From the NCBI RefSeq assembly GCF_009708215.1, contig NZ_CP046175.1, positions 2,108,001-2,172,000 of the forward strand: a stretch of 64,000 bases of DNA. The letters are read 5' to 3'. Below the pieces are notes generated by a model, which saw nothing but the letters and a program-made list of their open reading frames with translations, was not told the DNA's origin and made no database searches. The position numbers and the translations under genes are program-made. Below, piece by piece: positions 60,612 to 64,000 of this stretch. The stretch comes from Occultella kanbiaonis (GTDB lineage: Bacteria > Actinomycetota > Actinomycetes > Actinomycetales > Beutenbergiaceae). How positions within the stretch are numbered: position 1 is the stretch's first letter; each line of letters begins with the position of its first letter.

Positions 60612-61334
60612 CTACGCGCCGAGCGTGGTCAGCCATCGCTCGGTCTCGCGGGAACTGCGCAGGTGAACTACGACCGGCGGCGCCGGGTCCGTCGCCAGAT
60701 TGTCCGCATTGCCCGTGACCTCTGCACGCGTGGCACTGGTGGCATCCGCGGCGCGGGCAGTGTCTGTGGCACTCGTGGCACTCGTGGCAGCTGTTGCTGC
60801 TGTTGCACCTGTGGCACTGGAGTGACGACCCCGCACGGTCGACGGGTCGGCCACCCAGCCCCGGATCCGCATCCGCTTGCGGGCCCAGCTCTGGAAGTGC
60901 CAGACGATGATCGAGTCGCGAGCGAAAAGTTTGCGCACCGTCTCGGTGTTGCCGTTGCACATCTCCTCACGTGTGACCAGTCGCGAGAACGTGCGCCGGA
61001 TCAGGCGCTGCAGAGAGAACCAGCGGGGGTAGTCCAAAGCGACGATCAACTCCACCCGCGCCATCGGCACGTCGGCCCACGTGCCGTACGCCGTGTCCAT
61101 GACCCAGCGCTCGCCGGCGCAGATCGCCTCGGCGATCTCGCGCTGCTGCCGCGGAGGCCGCTCGACCCAACCGGGCAGCCAGCCGATCTCGTCGTCCACC
61201 GAGTGCCACGGCAGACCGGTCGCCTCACCGATCCTGCGGGCCAGCGTGGTCTTGCCCGTCCCGGTGACGCCGTAGACCAGGATCCGCTCAGCACGTGCAA
61301 CGTCCACCCGGACATGCTGGCACACCGGTGCCAC
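60612..61334 (-). CDS. P-loop nucleoside-monophosphate-kinase-like ATPase with repetitive C-terminal tail
   Basis: A 240-residue protein. Walker A VTGTGKTTLARRIG near residue 24, GLPWHSVDDEIGWLPGW, then TWADVPMARVELIVALDYP and RRTFSRLVTREEMCNGN, the pattern of adenylate kinase-related (topology modulation/FlaR-like) ATPases. The C-terminal quarter contains a Ser/Ala/Thr tripeptide repeat coded by ten 9-bp units, then a short conserved end (HLRSSRETERWL). GTG start at 61334, or GTG 61307. Substrate unknown. Confidence 0.75.
   Translation of the reverse strand: MAPVCQHVRVDVARAERILVYGVTGTGKTTLARRIGEATGLPWHSVDDEIGWLPGWVERPPRQQREIAEAICAGERWVMDTAYGTWADVPMARVELIVALDYPRWFSLQRLIRRTFSRLVTREEMCNGNTETVRKLFARDSIIVWHFQSWARKRMRIRGWVADPSTVRGRHSSATGATAATAATSATSATDTARAADATSATRAEVTGNADNLATDPAPPVVVHLRSSRETERWLTTLGA
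60730..60819. repeat. tandem 9-bp minisatellite inside the P-loop ATPase gene
   Basis: Ten adjacent units of 9 bp, consensus GTGGCACTC, with two identical units side by side at 60766-60783. Each unit codes for three residues (mostly Ser-Ala-Thr or Ala-Ala-Thr), so changes in copy number keep the frame. Confidence 0.75.
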
Positions 61335-61389
61335 CGGGCTCAGGGGGTGGTCAGGGCGATCCCCGATATCGCGTCGGACCGAGTCCCCG

Positions 61390-61395
61390 TACCGT
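61390..61395 (+). promoter_or_regulatory. -10 element of a probable leaderless promoter (pspC-like gene)
   Basis: TACCGT ends 7 nt before the ATG at 61403. Confidence 0.5.
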
Positions 61396-61402
61396 TGGGG
61401 TC

Positions 61403-61663
61403 ATGGACGCAATCTTCGACACCATCCGCAAGATCGGCTTCCGCCGTGGGCCAAGCAGGATCCTCGGCGGCATCGGTGGCGGGATCGCCGATCAGACCGG
61501 CGTCAGCGTGGGCCTCGTCCGGATCCTCCTGCTACTGCTCGGCCTGCTCCCCGTCCTCGGGTGGGGCGTGTACCTCATCGCCTGGGTGCTGCTGCCGTGG
61601 CAGGACGGGTCGATCCCGCTGGAGCGGTTCATCCGCCAGCTCACGAACAGCCGCAGCCAGTAG
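61403..61663 (+). CDS. PspC domain membrane protein
   Basis: An 86-residue protein with a PspC domain: RGPSRILGGIGGGIADQTGVSVGLVRILLLLL, one membrane helix plus a second hydrophobic stretch (GWGVYLIAWVLLPW). In actinobacteria these single-domain proteins are linked to envelope stress. Basic C-terminus. Convergent with recQ. Confidence 0.85.
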   Translation: MDAIFDTIRKIGFRRGPSRILGGIGGGIADQTGVSVGLVRILLLLLGLLPVLGWGVYLIAWVLLPWQDGSIPLERFIRQLTNSRSQ

Positions 61664-61692
61664 CCAGTCGCCAGCAGCGACCCTGATCCGTC

Positions 61693-63855
<2,163 letters not shown>

Positions 63856-63934
63856 CGGTGGCAGCCTTTCATGAGGGGACCGGTCGTGCGCGCGGCCTGT
63901 GGATCGCCGAACGCCGGTATCCGCCGAGGACGAC

Positions 63935-64000
63935 TCAGGCCGCAGCCGGATCGGTCTCGCGGTCGTCGGGTTCGCCCTCGGCGTCCCGAGCCTCGTCGGC
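63935..64000 (-). CDS. 3' end of a gene with an acidic C-terminus
   Basis: Reading in from the right edge, an open frame gives 21 residues rich in Asp and Glu (ending DRETDPAAA) before TGA at 63935-63937. The frame fits gene-like codon use (G or C at nearly all third positions). Too little is visible to name it. Confidence 0.4.
   Translation of the reverse strand, partial: ADEARDAEGEPDDRETDPAAA

Overview
The window is about 64 kb of chromosome from a high-GC Gram-positive bacterium (Actinomycetota, most likely Micrococcales, something like Beutenbergiaceae, Ruaniaceae or Cellulomonadaceae). This rests on very high GC, frequent GTG starts, the gene order lexA - LysM protein - nrdR, a division and cell-wall (dcw) cluster with sepF, yggT and divIVA behind ftsZ, and families typical of actinobacteria (HelD, PAC2, DUF5302, DUF3040, SAV_6107-type HEPN). 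The MurE diamine-recognition motif reads DDPH rather than DNPR, which suggests a peptidoglycan built on L-lysine (or a similar diamine) rather than meso-diaminopimelate.

Layout. 1-8 kb: possible miaB tail, two YbjN paralogues, miaA, dapF, a RibD/DHFR-like reductase, an RsmC-like methyltransferase, hflX and a DinG-type helicase. 8-10.4 kb: a small lipoprotein, a secreted protein resembling a protease prodomain without its protease, and L-lactate dehydrogenase. 10.4-12.8 kb: lexA, a LysM protein placed like the SOS division inhibitor Rv2719c/ChiZ, and nrdR. 12.8-20.5 kb: aldo/keto reductase, P-loop kinase, GNAT, DUF5302, serA, HelD, PAC2 protein and a cold-shock gene. 20.5-23.7 kb: a spermidine-synthase-like gene divergent from a HEPN-dinB operon across a perfect LexA box, then a DUF3040 membrane protein. 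24-28.3 kb: a moxR - DUF58 - transglutaminase operon. 28.4-48.3 kb: the dcw region (mraZ, rsmH, ftsL, ftsI, murE, murF, mraY, murD, ftsW, murG, murC, ftsQ, ftsZ, pgeF, sepF, yggT, divIVA, lspA, rluD), mostly with overlapping stop and start codons. 48.3-54.3 kb: an accessory block (GNAT, soxR, MFS pump, small unknown gene, VTT-like protein, PNPOx-like protein, aminotransferase, GH114-like lipoprotein). 54.4-64 kb: dnaE, cupin, S4 protein, SnoaL-like protein, hisD, P-loop ATPase with a repetitive tail, PspC protein and a RecQ helicase fused to a phosphoribosyltransferase domain.

How the genes work together. The core is an envelope-growth and division programme: precursor synthesis (MurC-F, MraY, MurG), the septal synthase (FtsW/FtsI), divisome assembly (FtsZ, FtsQ, FtsL, SepF) and polar growth (DivIVA). 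DNA damage is linked to it through LexA boxes in front of lexA, the LysM gene and HEPN-dinB. Several regulatory circuits can be read from the DNA: MraZ-type repeats around mraZ, tandem NrdR boxes before nrdR, and a 19-bp-spacer promoter between soxR and an MFS pump. A recurring signal is a TANNNT hexamer 6-8 nt before the start codon at 17 genes, which points to widespread leaderless transcription.

No rRNA, tRNA, CRISPR array, insertion sequence, prophage or integrase was found. No gene-free stretch exceeds 300 bases. All function calls come from recognising motifs and gene context by eye; no database search was run.
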